From an uncultured Porphyromonadaceae bacterium (GTDB taxonomy: Bacteria; Bacteroidota; Bacteroidia; Bacteroidales; Muribaculaceae), in contig CAJJQT010000015.1 of NCBI GenBank assembly GCA_905193995.1, positions 1-15,403 of the forward strand: a stretch of DNA of 15,403 nt, read 5' to 3'. The first letter of the stretch is position 1. The number at the start of each line of letters is the position of its first letter. Made by a program: the position numbers and the translations under genes. Of this stretch, positions 13,307 to 15,403 are shown piece after piece. The notes under the pieces are model-generated. The model did not search any database. It had not been told where the DNA came from and saw nothing but the letters and a program-made list of their open reading frames with translations.

Positions 13307-13428
13307 CCTTGTAGGTTATTACGTCATCTGCGGCCACGGCTTCAGGTGCGTGTCCTTGTTATACTTCAAGGGAGAGGTAATCCTTCGCCATGTTGAGAAA
13401 CGGCGTAAAAACAGTGACTGAGCTTCGC

Positions 13429-13452
13429 CCGCCCTCTCGTATTGGGAGGCGG
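13429..13452 (+). other. Stem-loop in the TR-RT spacer
   Basis: CCGCC (13429-13433) pairs with GGCGG (13448-13452). After a bulged C (13434), TCTC pairs with GGGA with one G-U wobble, giving a 9-bp stem and a GTATT loop. It lies downstream of the TR and ahead of the RT ribosome binding site. No run of T follows, so it is not a typical terminator. It could be a structural element of the template RNA or a modulator of RT translation. Confidence 0.6.
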
Positions 13453-13465
13453 AGGGAGGTCTACA

Positions 13466-13507
13466 ATGTGGGTAGCAACCCGCGTCATGGGCGCCAAGCC
13501 GTTCTAA
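13466..13507 (+). CDS. Possible 13-codon leader ORF upstream of the RT
   Basis: A short frame, MWVATRVMGAKPF followed by TAA, preceded by GGAGGGAGG (13451-13459) at 6 nt. This is the strongest ribosome binding site in the gap. Its stop overlaps the start of the purine-rich AAAAGGAAAGG that serves the RT. It may be a translational leader coupling template RNA and RT expression, or chance. No homologue can be judged at this length. Confidence 0.35.
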   Translation: MWVATRVMGAKPF

Positions 13508-13525
13508 AAGGAAAGGATGCCACGA

Positions 13526-14776
13526 ATGACGAAATTCCCCATTATGCTCTACAACACAAAGAACACCAAGAAGGCCCTCGTGCCGCCGATCCCTCCACCC
13601 TCCAGCTATGAGGACGCCGTGGGCTGGTCAGCGATCGAGGCGGGCTACAAGACCGCCTTGCGAGGCAGCCGCAAGTTCACGCGGGAGGCCGTGCTCTACG
13701 ACCTCTATTCCGAGGTGAACAACGTGCGCCTGTGGCGCGATCTCAAGAAAATTGAGAAAACGAGACAGGCGGGCGTTAGTGAGTACACGCCGGGAAAGTA
13801 TCGGCACAGGATCATCGTGGAGCCGAAGGAGCGCAGTCTTCACATCCCGCCGCTGCGGGACAAGGTCGTGCAGCTCGTCATCCATCAGGAGCTGCAGACA
13901 CTCTTCCGCCCGGTATTTGTCAACCGTTCATTTGCGTGTATGTACGGAAAAGGCCCCATCCGAGCTGCCTTCAACGTACAGCATGACATGAGGGTCGCCC
14001 GCATGAAGTGGGGCGACGAGGCGACGGTCATCAAGATCGACGTCCGCAAGTTTTTCTACAGCATCGACCGCAGCGTGCTCAAGCAGATCATCGCGAAGCG
14101 GTTCAAGAAGCTCAAGAAGAAGTACCCCGAGAAATACGAGGACTTCCTCCGTTTTTACAGGCTTCTTTGCAAAGTGATCGACAGCTCGCCGGAGGGCGAG
14201 AGAGGGATTCCGCTGGGAAATGTGAGTTCTCAGGACTTTGCCAACATCTACCTCAACGAGCTCGATCAATTCTGCATCCGCTTCCTCGGTGCGACGCTCT
14301 ACACGCGCTACATGGACGATGTCGTCGTCATAGCGCCAAACAAGGAAATCGCCCGGGAGTGGTTAGCAAAGATCAAGGTGTTCCTCCAAGAGAGACTGCA
14401 CCTTGAGACCAACCAGAAGACCAAGATTTTCTATGTGCGGCAGGGCGTGAACGCCTACGGCTTCAAAATCAAAGCGACGCATCTGCTTCTCCGTACCGAG
14501 TCGAAACGGCGGGAGAAGCGGCGCATCAAGCGGATGATGGAGAAGCTGCAGGAGGGCACGATCACGAAGGCGGCGATCGTCCAATCGGTCAATTCGTGGC
14601 TCGGCTTCGCCCGATGGGCTTGCGCCTACAATCTGGCGAAGAAGATCTTCGCTCCCTACCGCTTCATCAAAACGGAAGGAGAGCTACCTTATGGCGCAAT
14701 ATCTCGGAACCGTCAAGCTCGGCGGATTTTACAACAACGGCGCGGCACTGGCAAGACCCACAAAGCCGTGGCGTAA
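13526..14776 (+). CDS. DGR reverse transcriptase
   Basis: A 416-residue reverse transcriptase of the DGR clade. It copies the TR RNA into cDNA with errors at adenines and, with Avd, drives replacement of the VR. I chose ATG 13526 (GGAAAGG at 13510-13516, 9 nt upstream) over ATG 13517, whose ribosome binding site would be too close. RT motifs are visible: KIDVRKFFYSID (about 170-181, first catalytic Asp172), IPLGNVSSQ (about 228-236, the DGR-type (I/L/V)GNxxSQ signature), RYMDDVVVI (catalytic YMDD, Asp264 and Asp265) and AYGFKI (about 310-315). The basic thumb region RREKRRIKRMMEKL follows. The last 28 codons overlap the target gene. Confidence 0.97.
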   Translation: MTKFPIMLYNTKNTKKALVPPIPPPSSYEDAVGWSAIEAGYKTALRGSRKFTREAVLYDLYSEVNNVRLWRDLKKIEKTRQAGVSEYTPGKYRHRIIVEPKERSLHIPPLRDKVVQLVIHQELQTLFRPVFVNRSFACMYGKGPIRAAFNVQHDMRVARMKWGDEATVIKIDVRKFFYSIDRSVLKQIIAKRFKKLKKKYPEKYEDFLRFYRLLCKVIDSSPEGERGIPLGNVSSQDFANIYLNELDQFCIRFLGATLYTRYMDDVVVIAPNKEIAREWLAKIKVFLQERLHLETNQKTKIFYVRQGVNAYGFKIKATHLLLRTESKRREKRRIKRMMEKLQEGTITKAAIVQSVNSWLGFARWACAYNLAKKIFAPYRFIKTEGELPYGAISRNRQARRILQQRRGTGKTHKAVA

Positions 14777-15403
14777 CGACACTGAACCATATTCGGGCGC
14801 GGGTATGGGCAATATCCCCTCAATGTCCGGAGGCATTTCAAACTACAGCTTCGGCAATACACCCTCGGACGACGCAAAGAAGCTCCAGTGGGTGAAGATC
14901 AAGGATGGCGACAAGACGCTGCTCATCTGCGACCGTGTCATCCTTGTCAATGTCACTTGGAACGACCTGAACAGCGCGGGCTGGATCTTCGGCAAGGAAG
15001 TCAACATTGACGGCGCGAAGTACAAGCTCCGCTCCCTGACGGGTGGCACAGGCCCCAGATCGACAAATGACTGGTACTCCGGCGGCACGCCCGCCAACAA
15101 TGAGTGGGACAGGTTTGTCACCCGCGAGGAGGTCATCACGGGTCTTCCGGCTCCTGTGTCCTCCGATCTCGACAGCAGCCTCAATTCAACCGATCTCAGC
15201 AGTGCGCATAATCAGCTTTGGAACTGGATGGGCGTCTATACTTGGTGCCAAGAGACGTATTCCTCGAATACGTCGCCCCGTGCGGTTCGCGGGTACTATT
15301 CGGCCCGCTACTGGTACCTCAACTATGCTACGCTCTCCTTCCCGTACCTCGGTTTCCGCCCCGTCCTTGAAGTCCTGAACCCTGACACACTGGGCTCTGA
15401 CGG
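14691..15403 (+). CDS. DGR target protein, probable phage receptor-binding adhesin (C-type lectin fold), truncated at window end
   Basis: An open frame of 237 complete codons with no stop before the window ends. ATG 14691 has GGAAGGA at 14674-14680, 10 nt upstream, and overlaps the RT by 86 bp. The N-terminus (MAQYLGTVKLGGFYNNGAAL) is Gly- and aromatic-rich. The middle (KLQWVKIKDGDKTLLICDRV, then SAGWIFGKEVNIDGAKYKLR) and the Trp-rich NQLWNWMGVYTWCQ fit the C-type-lectin-like scaffold of DGR target proteins. The VR (residues about 194-224) ends in GFRPVLEVLN, typical of such domains. Residue differences from the TR-encoded form are Tyr, Leu and Phe in place of Asn, mostly aromatic. It occupies the tail-fibre position, so it is probably a host-receptor-binding tip. 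Confidence 0.9.
   Translation, partial: MAQYLGTVKLGGFYNNGAALARPTKPWRNDTEPYSGAGMGNIPSMSGGISNYSFGNTPSDDAKKLQWVKIKDGDKTLLICDRVILVNVTWNDLNSAGWIFGKEVNIDGAKYKLRSLTGGTGPRSTNDWYSGGTPANNEWDRFVTREEVITGLPAPVSSDLDSSLNSTDLSSAHNQLWNWMGVYTWCQETYSSNTSPRAVRGYYSARYWYLNYATLSFPYLGFRPVLEVLNPDTLGSD
15271..15363 (+). repeat. DGR variable repeat (VR) in the target gene
   Basis: Ungapped 93-bp counterpart of the TR at offset +2057. Twelve of its 13 differences fall at TR adenines: 9 A to T and 3 A to C, none A to G. In protein these give His to Pro at 196, Asn to Tyr at 203, 207, 209, 212 and 219, Asn to Leu at 210 and 215, Asn to Phe at 217, while Asn211 is unchanged. The thirteenth, G13291 to C15348, turns Val into Leu at 220 just before the shared 15-nt 3' block. 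Confidence 0.97.

Larger units (their letters stand above)
13168..13525 (+). ncRNA. DGR template RNA region (TR plus structured TR-RT spacer)
   Basis: This 358-bp gap between avd and RT contains no convincing protein-coding gene of normal size. It holds the 93-bp template repeat (13214-13306), a stem-loop (13429-13452) and a 13-codon ORF with its own ribosome binding site (13466-13507). In studied DGRs the transcript of the TR and its downstream flank is the template and also binds the RT-Avd complex. RNA boundaries and promoter are not visible here; the feature is set by the flanking genes. Confidence 0.7.

Noticed and set aside
13165..13314. Recoding of TAG as an amino acid in this phage
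   Set aside because: No large structural gene has an in-frame TAG; all read cleanly with the standard code. The lone TAG after avd is not enough.
13390..13611. A 73-codon frame in the TR-RT spacer
   Set aside because: It runs 86 bp into the RT gene, has basic low-sense sequence, and its purine-rich site is 12 nt away. The region is better explained as template RNA.

Overview
The window is the late structural module of a contractile-tailed, Mu-like phage or prophage. It ends in a diversity-generating retroelement (DGR), and a short CRISPR array is fused to its left edge. All supported genes lie on the + strand. Codons are GC-rich at the third position, almost every gene has a strong AAGGAGG-type ribosome binding site, and starts include ATG, GTG and TTG. 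I infer a high-GC Firmicute host, probably a gut Clostridia/Oscillospirales member. No host gene or cas gene is visible.

Left edge (1-249): four copies of a 33-bp type I-C-like CRISPR repeat with three complete spacers. The last repeat runs straight into the coding sequence of a Mu gpT-like major head protein that has lost its first residues. Spacer 3 matches the tail sheath gene of this same phage at 33 of 34 positions, and the matching site is preceded by TTC, the type I-C PAM. The simplest reading is that a host array targeting this phage was joined to the phage sequence through a spacer/protospacer identity, most likely during assembly.

Head-to-tail genes (250-5322) follow Mu order: major head protein, gp36-like (DUF1320), virion morphogenesis protein (Mu gpG-like), putative tail terminator, a small gp38-position protein, tail sheath, tail tube, and a tail assembly chaperone with a programmed -1 frameshift at AAATTTG. 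Next comes a 795-residue tape measure protein (5382-7769). The baseplate set (7784-11908) follows: an unassigned tail/baseplate protein, hub (gpD-like), spike (gp45/gpV-like), gp25/W-like wedge, gpJ and gpI-like. Three small ORFs (11905-12842) sit where tail-fibre genes are expected.

DGR (12808 to window end): avd, a 93-bp template repeat (TR), a structured TR-RT intergenic region with a hairpin and a possible 13-codon leader, a DGR-type reverse transcriptase (IPLGNVSSQ and YMDD motifs), and a target gene that overlaps the RT end and runs off the window. Its variable repeat (VR) differs from the TR at 13 of 93 positions, 12 of them at TR adenines. The target gene sits in the tail-fibre position, so it is probably a receptor-binding adhesin and the DGR probably alters host range.
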